Positions 34,518 to 44,903 of a stretch of 64,000 nt of DNA are shown piece after piece (position 1 is the first letter of the stretch; each line of letters starts with the position of its first letter). The notes beneath the pieces are model-generated. The model saw nothing but the letters and a program-made list of their open reading frames with translations. It was not told where the DNA came from and made no database searches. A program made the position numbers and the translations under genes. Source of the stretch: Edaphochlamys debaryana (Eukaryota > Chlorophyta > Chlorophyceae > Chlamydomonadales); the NCBI GenBank assembly GCA_016858145.1, contig JAEHOE010000093.1, forward strand, positions 62,001-126,000, written 5' to 3'.

Positions 34518-35306
34518 ATGTCGTCCCAGAAGGCCGTTCAGCTGTCCATCGGGGCCGCCCGCGGGCTGGGCGCTGTCCGCTCCCTGGCCGCCTCCTCGCA
34601 GGGTGCGTTCCGACGTGTTCGCTGCTCGCTCCCGGCTAAATGCAACGCGGCTCTTGCTCATGACCCCTCGACTGCCCTCTCCTGCATTCTGTAGGCTGGC
34701 TGGCCGCGAGCGCGACCGCCTCGGTGCGTGATTGCCGATGGGGACTCGTGTTTCGGGGCCGGGCTGCCGGGTCACCGTTCCGCAAGCAGGAATACGCCTT
34801 GTGAATGCATAATGCTGAATATCCCTTGTCGCTTTCGCTCGCGTGCGTGCAGGCTGAGAAGCCCGTGATGGTCGCTGCTCAGGCAAGTCTACGTTTTGCA
34901 TGAAGCTCTTGCAGCATGGATTCAGCTCTCATTCTTCGTTGCTCTCGACATGCAGGCTCCCATCCTGGCGACCTCCGCGAGCGCCATTGCCAGCGGGATC
35001 CGCGCCCAGGCCGCTGCCAGCCCCATGTCGCTGCACAAGCAGGCTGTCCTGTCCAACTCCGTGGTCCAGGAGCGCGCCATGAGCGTGCTGGCTGCCTCCA
35101 AGATGGTTGGCGCCGGCTGCGCGACCATCGCCCTGGCGGGTGTGGGCGCTGGCCTGGGCGTCATGTTCGGCTCGCTGATCAACGGCGCTGCCCGCAACCC
35201 CAACATCGCCAAGCAGCTGGTCGGCTACGCTCTGCTGGGATTCGCCCTGACGGAGTCGATTGCCCTGTTCTCGCTGCTGGTGGTGTTCCTGATTCTCTTC
35301 GCCTAA
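34518..35306 (+). CDS. ATP9: Mitochondrial ATP synthase subunit c, copy on plus strand
   Basis: Four exons join in frame: 34518-34602, 34696-34724, 34853-34882 and 34956-35306. They encode 164 residues. The presequence ([20 protein letters not shown]) differs from that of the partner gene, as does the intron pattern (one extra exon, [10 protein letters not shown]). The last exon encodes a mature subunit c identical to the partner's from SPMSLHKQ to the end, with [10 protein letters not shown] carrying the proton-binding Glu. The intron after exon 3 has a near-perfect GC donor, CAG|GCAAGT at 34883. Same role as the partner gene: rotor c-ring of mitochondrial ATP synthase. Confidence 0.96.
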
Positions 35307-36365
35307 GCGGATCGCTCCTAGTGTCGGGCGACAGCTGTGGTGCAAGCTCTCGGCGGCGGAGCTTGGGCTCGGACCGTCGAGGGGACATCGACGGGGTGTT
35401 GCACCGGGGTGGACACGGGAACCCGCACGGCGGCAATGGTCACGTCGGGGTCAGGAGGTGGAGGCAGTAGCTTAGATCGAGCTTAACAACATTGCCCACA
35501 TGTGGCGAGTTGGGCGGCGTGCGCCAGAGGTCTACTCGCACCGGGGTACGTGTGTTGGGATGTGCTGGGATGGCGCCCGTTCGGGTTGTCAGGGCCTGTG
35601 TGTCAGGCATTATAGACAGATAGGGCTGGGCCGAGTTAGGGGCATTAAGCCTGCAACAACCGCCGCATCAAGGTGGCTGCTGGCGGGTGCCCTTTGTTAG
35701 GGTGTGCCTCTCTCGGCAGGCGGAGTAAGGCGCCCCAGCGTTCGTGCACGCTGGGCGACGGGTTTAAGAACAATGCACGGGCCTCTCGACCTCTGTGCCA
35801 ACTGGAAGCAGCTGGCAGCTTTACGGAGACTTCGCCTTCCCAGCTTCCTAGCGTCAACCGCACCCGTAACTGGGAAGAGCAGCAGACCGGATCACGGAAA
35901 AACAAGCCGTCCAGCGCACACCTCATTCAGCTTTGTACAGCGCCAGAGTTGGCTGCCAGCATGCGGACCTTTCGTGACCGTTACCTGCGCAGCTGGCCAC
36001 AGGAGGGCCCCTCGAAGGCCCTGGGAGAACTCAGCGTTGCCACCGGCACAAGCTCATATCAGCCCTGTGATGTATCTTTCACCCGCACATACCGCTCCGC
36101 GTAGTGCTAGAAAGCCGCGCAGCATGTGTCCTACCTCCTACGCTGAGGCTATGTCCTCCTCCCCGTATCTCTCTTCCTGACCTCTGCGCAAGCTTCCACA
36201 CCTCGATGCCTCAAGACCCCCCTTCAACGCCTCCAATCCCGGCGCACGGCGGCATGGGCCCACACCAACCTGTCTTCCGCCCATTCACGCCACACCCATC
36301 ATTCCCACCACGTGATCACTGCGGTCGCATCCCGTCAGTCCCCGCTCGTCACCCGCGGACCCACG
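35307..36365. other. Convergent 3' flanks of ATP9 plus copy and NTH
   Basis: No gene was recognised in about 1 kb. Open frames of 143-158 codons exist on the plus strand but have no motif and no splice-consistent partner. Confidence 0.45.
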
Positions 36366-39300
36366 TCAGCTGCTCGTCCGCTTCGCCCCGGTGCGTGCGC
36401 TGCGCCGCAACCCGGGCGACCCCCCCTCCCCCGGCCCCGACCCCGTCCCCCCAGCCGCCCCCTTGCCCGTGCCCGTGCCCTTGCCCTTGCCCGCAGCGCC
36501 CGCCCGGAACGCGTCAAACGGCCCCGGCCCCGGCCCCGGCCCCGGCACCTGCCCTGGACCCGCACCTGCAGCCCCCCCCGCATCCCCCGCGACGACGGCG
36601 CCCCCCGCCATGCCGCTCTGCCCTCCCGCAGCCCCCCGCCGCCGCTTCGCGGCCGGCGGCTGTGGCTCCGCCGCCTGTGCTGCTGTCCCCGTCCCTCGGT
36701 CTTGTGCGGGCACCTCTGAAGCGCCCGGCGGTGCCCCGGTGCCCCCCCCCGCCACCCCCCTCCGCTTCCGCCATCTCCGCCTCCGCCCGCGCCCGAACAC
36801 TCACTTCCACCCCTCCCTCCGCCCCCGCCGGCGCTCCTGCTCGCGCCTCTCCGTCCTCCCCTGCCTGGGCCCGCTGTGGGCCGTCCCGGGCCCGGCCCGG
36901 GGCCTCGGCCGCCGCCGGGCCCGGCTCCGAAGCGCCGTTGGCGACTGCCTCCATCGCCGCCGCCGCCGCCAGCGCGGATCCCGGCACAGCGGTCCCACCA
37001 GTGTCGTCGGCCTCGGCCGGTGCGGGGTCGGGGAGGTCTGGCGGCGCTCCCCTGAGGCCGGGGTGGAACGCAGGCAAGGGCATGGGGAGGGGGCGGTTGG
37101 TGACGGCTAGGCATGAAACCGTATGTGGTTTGCACTTGGCGACAAGAGAACAAACCGCATAAAGAGCGCCCTGTACGCCCTGCACCCCCTGCACCCTGCA
37201 CCCTCCAAGCTGTATCCCCCATCCCCCGGGGGGTGGGGGTGGGTGCCGCCCGCCCGCCCACCTGGCCCCCGGCGCCGCCCAGCTGCAGACGGGGCAGGCG
37301 GCGGGGTCGTGGCTCTTGGCGGGGCAGTGCTCGCGGCCGAAGTAGATGATCTGCAGGTGGCAGTCGCGCCTTGGAGGGGGGGGAGGGAGGGTTTGGGGGG
37401 GGAAAAGGGGGGGGGGGGGAGGGTGATCATTGACGAAGTGAAAAGCGGAGAGGCAGATGGGGTGGGTGAAGGCTTCGAGGCGGGAACTAGTGCATTGCAG
37501 GTGGCAGTCGTGCCTTTTGGGGGGGGAGGGAGGGGAGGGGGAGGGAGGGGGGCGTGGGAGGGGGCAGGCAGCGCGCGTTGCTGCGGGGCTTTGCAGCGGG
37601 GTGCGGGGGGAGGCATGGACATAGAGCGGCTGTTGGGAGAGGTCGGGAGCCCTGGGCTGGGAGGGGCGGGCCCATGCGCATGCGGAGCAGCACGGGGCAG
37701 GGCAATTGCATGAAGGGCGGTGCCGCACCCTCTAAGCAGCGTTGACCCTCCCCCGCTCACCACTTGTCCTGCGGGAAGAGCGTCTTGAGGTCTTGCTCCT
37801 GCGGGGCGAGGGGGGGGGAGGGCGGGGCTCGGCGGCTGATGTGCCCACAATGCGTCAGCCAGCCCAGCCGATCCAGTTTGCCCCCCCCCCCCGTGAGACC
37901 CACCGTCGCCAGTCAAGTGGCGATCAAGGCACGAACCACTTGGTCTTGAGTCAGACCACGCTGAACAGGCTGACTCCTGAGCACCCGCTCTACGGCCCCC
38001 TCCCACCCCCCCCTCCCACCCAGCACAGGCGGCCCCTCGAGGCGGCCCCTCGTGGGGTTGCCCCCCCCCCCCGCCCCACCGTCTGCTCCACGCTCTTGCC
38101 GTTGGACAGGCCCCAGCGCTGAGCCAGGCGGTGGATGTGGGTGTCCACGGGGAAGGCGGGGTGGCTGGGGGGGAGGGGGGGGGGGTAGAGGAAGGGGCGA
38201 TCTCTGTTGGCGAGTCAGAGACTAGAGAGCCAGAAAGGTAGAGGAAGGGAAGAGCAGGCCGGGAGAGGGGGGGCAAGTGGGTGTGGGGCTACGACATAGC
38301 CCTGCTGCCGCCCCTTCTGCTGTTACCGCCCTTCGCGGGGGGCCCGGGCACCATGGCAAAGCCCTCCCCGCCCCATCTGTCCATTTGCCTCCCGTTCCCC
38401 TCCACCCCCACCCGAACGCCTGGCTCATGACCACTGCCCCCCCCTCACCCCCCCAACCCGAACGCCTGGCTAATCCCCCCCCCCCCACACCCTCAAACCC
38501 TCACCCGAACGCCTGGCTCATGACCACGCTGGCGGTCTTGTGGCCCACCCCCGGCAGCGCCTCGAGCGCCTCGAACGTGGAGGGGACCTGTGGCCGCGGT
38601 GGTGGTGGTGGTGGGGCGTTGGAGGGGGGTTGCAGAGGCAGACCCAGACCGGGACGGACTCGATTGTACCGGACCGAATCAACCTCGACCGGACCGGACC
38701 GGACCCGACCGGACACAACCGGACCGGGCTCGACCGTGGCGCCGTACGCACCTGGCCGCCGTGCAGCTCCATCAGCATCTGAGGGCGAGGGGGGAGAGGG
38801 GGAAGGGGGAAACAAGCGCAGTGCTGGGAGAGGTAGCTGGCAGGGCAGTGCTAGCTAGCATCACACCCGCAGGGTCGAGCCTGCAACCTTCCCCTTCCTC
38901 CGTTCCCCAGGCACCATGTGCCCCTCACGCTCCCCCTTGGGCGTCCTCCCTCGCGCCCCTCCTCCCCCCTCACCCCCCTGCCCCCACCTGACTCATCAGC
39001 CGCACGTTCTTGGCCTTGGTGGGGGCCAGCCCCAGGACCCGGATCATGGATTCGATCTCAGACGCCTGTGTATGACACAGATACCGGCAGATCAGAGGCC
39101 GGCACCATTTCCACGCAGCCCCCACCAGGGCCCCCGGGCCTGCGGGTGTGGGCCGCGCCGCGCCCCAGCGCCCCACTCCGCGCTGGCCCCGCGCTCCAAT
39201 GAGCACCCTGCAGGCACGCTGGCGAGGACCTCCCATGGCTCCCGACCCTTCAATAACGATAGATCCGCTAGCTGAACCGCACTCCCCCCGTCCGCTTGGC

Positions 39301-40737
39301 TCCGCTCAGCAAAGCACCGTACTGTACACGCGCCTACACTATTTCGTTATACATCACGCGCCCACTCCCCGGTCCTGCCCCGCCCCCCGCCCCCCCGCCC
39401 CTCCCCGCATGCCCGCCGCACCTCCAGGCCCGCCATGGCCTCCGCGTCCCGCCCCCTCGCGAACAGCGCCGGCGTCACCGTGTTGACCTTGGCGTCCGTG
39501 GACTGGGCCGACAGCATGACAGCCACCTGGGGGAGGAGGGGGGGGGGATGCGTGTGTGTGGGGGGGGGGCGGTGGGGGGTTGCAGGAGGCAAGGGGGTGC
39601 ACGGGGGAGGCCGAACGAGCTGCGTTGCCGGACGCACGCACGGGTGGAGGCCCGGAGGGGCGCTGGCGCCTGGGCGCCCCCCCCCTGACGTGCAGGCCGT
39701 ACAAGCCCGTCGTCGCTGCTTTAGGCAGGCAGCCGCCCTGACCGCCCAGGGCCCATGCGACAGGGCACCCATACCCCGCTCAACGGCCGCCCATCACACC
39801 ACGCCTCCACCGCGTGGGCTCGGGGTCTTTCCTCCTCCTCCCAAAGACGCCCCCCCAGGCGTCGCCTCCAAGCCTGCCGCCGCATGAGCCCTGGCGTCTA
39901 ACCACATGGAGGGCTTGAGACGGACTGGCCCCCGCCCAGCCCCTCCTCATGCCCCCGTCACCCAGCCCCTTTTCCATCTCCCCCCCCCTCCCCCACAACG
40001 CCACGTGGCATTGCTTCCCCAGCAGCTTAGCGCCCCACTGCTCCGCTCCCCCCCCACCCGCCAACCCCACCACCTAGTCAACGCGCCTACGGTTTCCCGG
40101 CTCACACGGGCAGCCCTTCCCGCCACCCCACCGCCTCACCAGGAGCTGGAAGGTGCTGCCGTGGTGCAGGGGGATGGGGGGGTCGGGGTAGAGGCTGTCC
40201 AGCTGCCTCTGTGGGCCGTGGAGGGGGTCGTTAAGGCACATAAGGAGCAGGCATATCACGAGGTGGCACTGAGTATGGGGGTGCAGGAGCTGAGGGCGAA
40301 CAACATGGCGGGGTAGGGGGTGCAGGCTGCAGCGCGTGAAGAGGCAGCCCCCCAGCTGGGCGAGGCAGCGCCCCACGCGCCTGGATGGTCAGGGCCTTGG
40401 CCTTCAGCTTGTCCAGGCTGGATAGCTTGAAGCTGGGGGAAGCTGGCAGCGGCCGCGGGGGCCGCTTCTTAGCAGTGCTGCTGGTGGGGGGCGGGGCCGC
40501 GGGGGCCGAAGCATTTCCCGCCACAGGTGAGGATGGCGAGTCTGGCGATTCCTCCAGCACCGTGGCCGCGTCGCCCTCAGCTGTGCCTCTCTTTCGTTTG
40601 GCCTTCGGAGCCATGCTCGCGTCGGGCAGGGCTCGCGGGCTAGGCGCGACTTGGGCGCGAAATGGTGCACGCGAGATGAGCGAGCGCCGGCTACCGCTAG
40701 CGAGGAGTAAGCGCACCGTCCTCTGTACAAGTAGCAT
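36366..40737 (-). CDS. NTH1: Endonuclease III-type DNA glycosylase/AP lyase
   Basis: Exons on the minus strand give, in order: an organelle-type presequence from ATG 40737 (MLLVQRTVRLLLASGSRR), a basic linker after a second Met at 40614 (MAPKAKRKRG), RQLDSLYPDPPIPLHHGS, VAVMLSAQSTDAKVNTVTPA, SEIESMIRVLGLAPTKAKNV, TFEALEALPGVGHKTASVVM, FPVDTHIHRLAQRWGLS, QDLKTLFPQDKW and RDCHLQIIYFGREHC. The helix-hairpin-helix with catalytic Lys (GVGHKT) and the catalytic Asp (VDTHIHR) are intact. The enzyme removes oxidised pyrimidines in base excision repair, likely in an organelle and possibly also in the nucleus from the second Met. The iron-sulfur region reads HCPAKSHDPAACPVCS with no fourth Cys found. 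The last exon, 36366-37051, encodes a low-complexity tail and needs a one-base frame shift at a C9 run (36742-36750). Confidence 0.9.
37350..37521 (-). repeat. Copied acceptor and exon edge in an NTH intron
   Basis: The true acceptor is AAG|GCGCGACTGCCACCTGCAG with the exon edge at 37369. About 145 bases upstream in the intron, 37496-37520 holds AAAAGGCACGACTGCCACCTGCA, a near copy that includes the AG and the first exon bases. Confidence 0.8.
38409..38533 (-). repeat. Copied donor sites of the NTH exon encoding MSQAFG
   Basis: The plus-strand phrase cccgaacgcctggct occurs at 38411, 38457 and 38504. The last is the true exon end (CAGGCGTTCGG|GTGAGG on the minus strand, exon edge 38505). The copy at 38411 extends over catgaccac into the exon. 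Both intronic copies keep a GT after TTCGG. Confidence 0.9.
38660..38735. repeat. ACCGG-rich simple repeat in an NTH intron
   Basis: Multiple ccggaccgga and gaccggac units cluster here. A shorter run of the same type lies near 5315-5330. Confidence 0.7.
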
Positions 40738-41769
40738 GGAGCGTGAAGGCGGTGTTGGTCTGCACGTTAACAACTGGCCCCTCTTGCTGCGGGCGAAACA
40801 GTCACTCTTCCGTGCGCCAACAATCCGGGCGCGGCAAGAGCATCGGGAAGGGACAATGCGGACTCGTGCACAAGAGCCAGGCAGAGGGGCTAGGTGCGTC
40901 ACTCTGAACCAACGAGCGAGGGGGGACGCCAACGAGCGAGGCGGGGGAAACGGGGCGCGTGTCGGCCAGCGACCGTAGGCGCCTTTACCGACTTCGCCAC
41001 AAGAAAGGCTTGTTGACCTGATGCAGCCCAGCGCTGAGGTTATCGAAGTTGCGCGACCTGGTGCGAACGCGCTTGAAAAAGGCGACCCCTTCAACGACCG
41101 CCCTGGGAGGTCGTCCATGCCCGCGCTGACCGCCTCCGCCTGTTGCCCCAGACCGGCACACTACCTAGTAAAGTCACTGCACAAGCACATAACCACTGCA
41201 ACCTGAGTTCAAGTGTTGCTCTGAACACCCGTTTCTGCATCGCCGACGCGGCGACCCCTCTCGCGCTTGCAGCCCCACATAGCTGCCCTCTTGCGGACCA
41301 AGTCACTAGGCCCTGGGTGGCCGTTAGTCCTGAGCCCGGAGGAGCGGGGGTCGACATGCCGCCGATGCGTCTTCCGGTCCAGACGTCGCTGCAAGCCGCT
41401 GCCCCGCCAGAGGTAGCTCATCAGCGGGCGCAAGATGACGCGGCTGTCAAGGCTGCAAGCGCTGGCGCCGTTCAGACCTCCCCGAGAACCTGAACTCTCT
41501 GTCACCCCTCGCCCCAGCGCCTCCCCTCCCCACCCCGGCCCCGCCCCCCAAACACATCCCCACAACCGCCCCCCGCTCCATCTCCCGCCCCACAGGCAGT
41601 AAGACCAACCCCCCGCATACGGTTGCCTCGCTACCCCGTCTCAGTCCCCCATGCGGGGGCGGTTGCGGTCCGCCCCGATCCCTACTCCAAGGGCGAGCTG
41701 CAAACGCTCGTGTGGTCCCATTGGGGCTTCTGCCCTCTGGAGCTGAACCCCGATGGGCGGCATGCCAAG
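40738..41769. promoter_or_regulatory. Promoter region between divergent NTH and NHL-like genes
   Basis: About 1 kb separates the start codons. A plus-strand frame at 41143-41493 and an open stretch upstream of 41770 could be 5' exons or leader of the NHL-like gene. I could not choose a splice path. Confidence 0.4.
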
Positions 41770-44700
41770 ATGGCGCCTCCGCTGGCCCTTAGAAACAGCA
41801 TCGCGTCCAAGTTCAACAACCAGCGCGTGCACGACATGGTGTACGACGCACACTCGGGTACGGCAAGGGCCCCGGTTCACGTGGGCAGCGTCCAGCATGG
41901 CCGGGCCGGGCGTGGGGCGTGGGCCCCCGGGCCGCATTGGGATGGGGCATACAGCGGCAACCACAGGAGTGGTATGCAAGGCAGGCACAGGAGGGGGACT
42001 CAAGGGGAGCACAGGAGGGGCAGGCTCAGGAGCTGGGTCGTGGAGGGAACACAGGGGCTGAGTCAGGCCGGGCAAGGCGTGAGGCCCCAGGGGCTTGGGC
42101 AGGGGCACGAGGAGTACGGAGACCACCGGCCCTCCCAAGAAGATCAGCCCCAGAGCACCGGCACACACAGGCTGGGTTTCAGCCCAGGCCTCGCAGAAAG
42201 CAGCAAGGTTGTCAGCAGAAAGGTTGGGGGCCGCGCCCACGCCCCCACCAGCCCCTCAATGCCCCCTGACGCCCCTCCTGTGTGTCTCATGCCGCGGCCT
42301 GCGTCACCCCCCCAGGGCTGACGCTGCTGGCGTGTGGGAGCACCGTGTTTTCGCTGGACCAGTGAGAGGGGGGGAGGGGGAGGGGGAGGGGCGAAGGGGG
42401 AGGGGGGGAGGGAGGGGGCGAGGGAGGGGGGGGGACGTGGGCGCGCGCCTGCCCCTCTCGCCGCACGGCTTGGGGCCTGGCGGCCCTGGGGACCAGGCTG
42501 TGCAGAACCCCGGCTCTAGAAGCCGAACGCATCTCCCCCTGCGCCCCCACACCCCACCCCACACCCTCCCTCCCCTACACCGCCACCTCTCAGCGCCCTG
42601 CACTCCCCCACCCCAACCCCCACGCCCTCACCCCCACGCCCTCACCCCCACGCCCTCACCCCCACGCCCTCACCCCACTCCTCCCCAGCAACAACCGCTT
42701 GGAGCGCATCGCCGGCGACGCCGCTGACGGAGCCCTGCTGGCGGACGGGCCCGTGCCCGAGGCGCGGTTCATAGCGGCGCAGGTGGGGGCGCGAGATGGG
42801 GGGCGTGTGCTGATACTTAGCGCGGTGGGTTGGTTGCTGGTTGTTGGAGTGTGGGCGGGATCAGATAGCGAGGGTGGAGGGGCGGGCCGGGGCCCCGCCG
42901 CCCCCCCCCCCAACCCCCCCCCCTCTCTCCCCCCCCCTCCCCCCCTCTCCTCCCCCCCCCCAGCGCCTGGCCTCCGACGGCTGCGGCACCACCTTCGTAA
43001 GGGACCGCGACACCGCCTCAAAGAACGGCTTCTGCCTGAGGGCGCTGCTGGAGGCACCCCCGGCGCCCGGGGGTTACATGGGTGAGGCGGGGGTTGGCGG
43101 GGGGGGGGCCGGGACGGGGGCTGTTGGCGGGGGCCCAGGGGCGGGGTGCTGGACTGCGAGGCGGGAAGGCGGGGGGGGGGCGGGGTTGCGGACTGCGCCT
43201 TTCTCCCCGAGCCTCTTCCCCCCTCCAACCCCCTCCTCCCCTCCCCTCCCCTCCCCTCCCCTCCCCTCCCCATTCCTTCCCTCCACCACCCCTCCCTCCC
43301 TCTCCCCTCTCCCCTCCCCCAGAGGCCGTCCCCGGCTTCTGCCAGTCAGACATGGAGGCCCGCCCCGGGCACCCGCCCCGCGCCGTGGAGACCATCCAGA
43401 CGGGGGACTACCTGGGCCCGCACTGCTTCGCATTCGACCCCGCCCGCAGGGCCCTGCTCTTCGCAACGCGGGGGCGCGCCGTGCACAGGCGAGCAGCGGA
43501 GGGAGAGGGGGGACCTCTGCGGGGGTGTGTGTGGGGAGCGGGGTGGGGGCAGATCCCTCGAGGCAAGAGGCGCGGGCGGGGGCACGGGCGGGGGTGAAGG
43601 TCTCAAGGGGGCGCGGGGCGGGGGGGGCCATCCCTCCTCGGGCAACAGGGGCAGCTGTGGTGGCATATTCAGAAGTTGTAGGGAGTTCCATGCATGGGCC
43701 TCTCGTACCGCCTCCAACCTCCCCCTTCCCGTGCGCCGTACGGTGTCGTACGGTGTCGTACTGTACGGACCCGCAGGCTGCTGCCGCACGGCATCACGCG
43801 CACGCTGGCCGGGTCCGACATGCCGCTCACGCTGGACCAGCAGGCAGCGGCGCTGGCGGCGGCGTCTTCCGCCACCTCCTCGGATGAGTCAGACGCGGAA
43901 CGGGAATCCGGTGGGTGCCGTACGGGCTGTGTGCGGCCGTACAGTGATGCGATGGGCTGGTCACCAACCTTGCAGTGGGAGTTTGGGCGGGCGCGGTCGG
44001 GCGGTGTCTGGGCTGCGTGCACCCCAGACGACCAGTACCGGTAGCCATACGGTCAGCCCCCCGCCCCGCCCCGCCCGTGACCCCCAGACGACGACGACGA
44101 CGACTTCACGGACGCCTGTGTGCTGGTGGACGAGCTGGGGCGGGTCTACCCCAGCTGCACATTCACCAACATACAGGTGTGTGTGTGTTGGAGGGGTATG
44201 CGTGGGGTGTCGGGAGGGAGGGGGTGGAGTGAAGGGCACCCCAGGTACCATCTTGCTTCCCCCCCCACGGCCCCAGCCCCGCCACCGCCACCTCCACCGC
44301 AACTGCCCCACCCACTCTCTGTTGGCCGCAACTTCCCTTCCGTCCTTCAACCCTCTTCCCGCACCCCTTCCCCCTACCCCCGCCCCTTCCCCTCCCGTCC
44401 AGGCGCTGGCAGCGGACACCGTGGGCCGTACCGGCAACGTGTACGTCCTGGACGGAATCAACGGCTCCGTCACCTCGCTGAGGGTGTTGCAGCCCAACGG
44501 AGAGGTGGGAGGGGGTGGGGGGCGGGGGCGGGGCGTAAGGGACTGGGGTGGGGGGGTGGGAGGTTGCGGGCGCGGGGCTGCGGGCGCGGCAGGGCCCTGA
44601 CGCCCCCGTCCTCTTGCCTGACCCAACCTCCTCCAGCCTTCCGCCTCTGGCTGATGGCGCAACACCTAGAGCAGTCGTCATGCTTGGTGCAAAGACGGTG

Positions 44701-44903
44701 GGGCGACCCCACCCCTTCCACCCCGTCCTCCTCTCCCCCCCTCTCAGGTCGAGCTCCTCTCCAAGAAGCTGCGCGTGGGCCCGCGCGGGTCCTCCCGCTG
44801 GCCCCGCCTGGCGGTGCTGCCGTACGATCACCTGGCGGTGTACGGCACCTCGCACCACGACATGACGATCGTGGATCTCAAGGCCCGGGGGCCCAGCTGG
44901 TGA
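41770..44903 (+). CDS. NHL-like beta-propeller protein
   Basis: About nine exons join in frame from ATG 41770 (MAPPLALRNSIASKFNNQRV) to TGA 44901-44903. Recurrent blade-like units are VHDMVYDAHSG, LTLLACGSTVFSLDH, NNRLERIAGD then DGPVPEARFIAAQRLASDGC, GDYLGPHCFAFDPARRALLF, TLAGSDMPLTLD, DFTDACVLVDELGRVYP, ALAADTVGRTGNVYVLDGIN and WPRLAVLPYDHLAVYGTS. The NNRLERIAG/DGPxxEARF pattern is typical of NHL-repeat propellers that are abundant and uncharacterised in Chlamydomonas. No enzyme motif or signal peptide is seen, and the ligand is unknown. An acidic Ser/Asp patch lies mid-protein. The reading frame is open upstream of 41770, so the true start may be farther 5'. The stop codon overlaps a good donor (CTG|GTGAGG), so an unseen extra exon is possible. 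Confidence 0.75.
42596..42676 (+). repeat. 15-base tandem repeat at an intron end
   Basis: The unit cacgccctcaccccc is repeated about four times just upstream of the acceptor for the exon starting CAACAACCGC. Confidence 0.85.

Noticed and set aside
36104..37162. 352-codon Pro/Ser-rich plus-strand frame resembling a wall protein
   Set aside because: It is antisense to the NTH C-terminal tail. The Pro runs arise from Gly/Ala codons read backwards.
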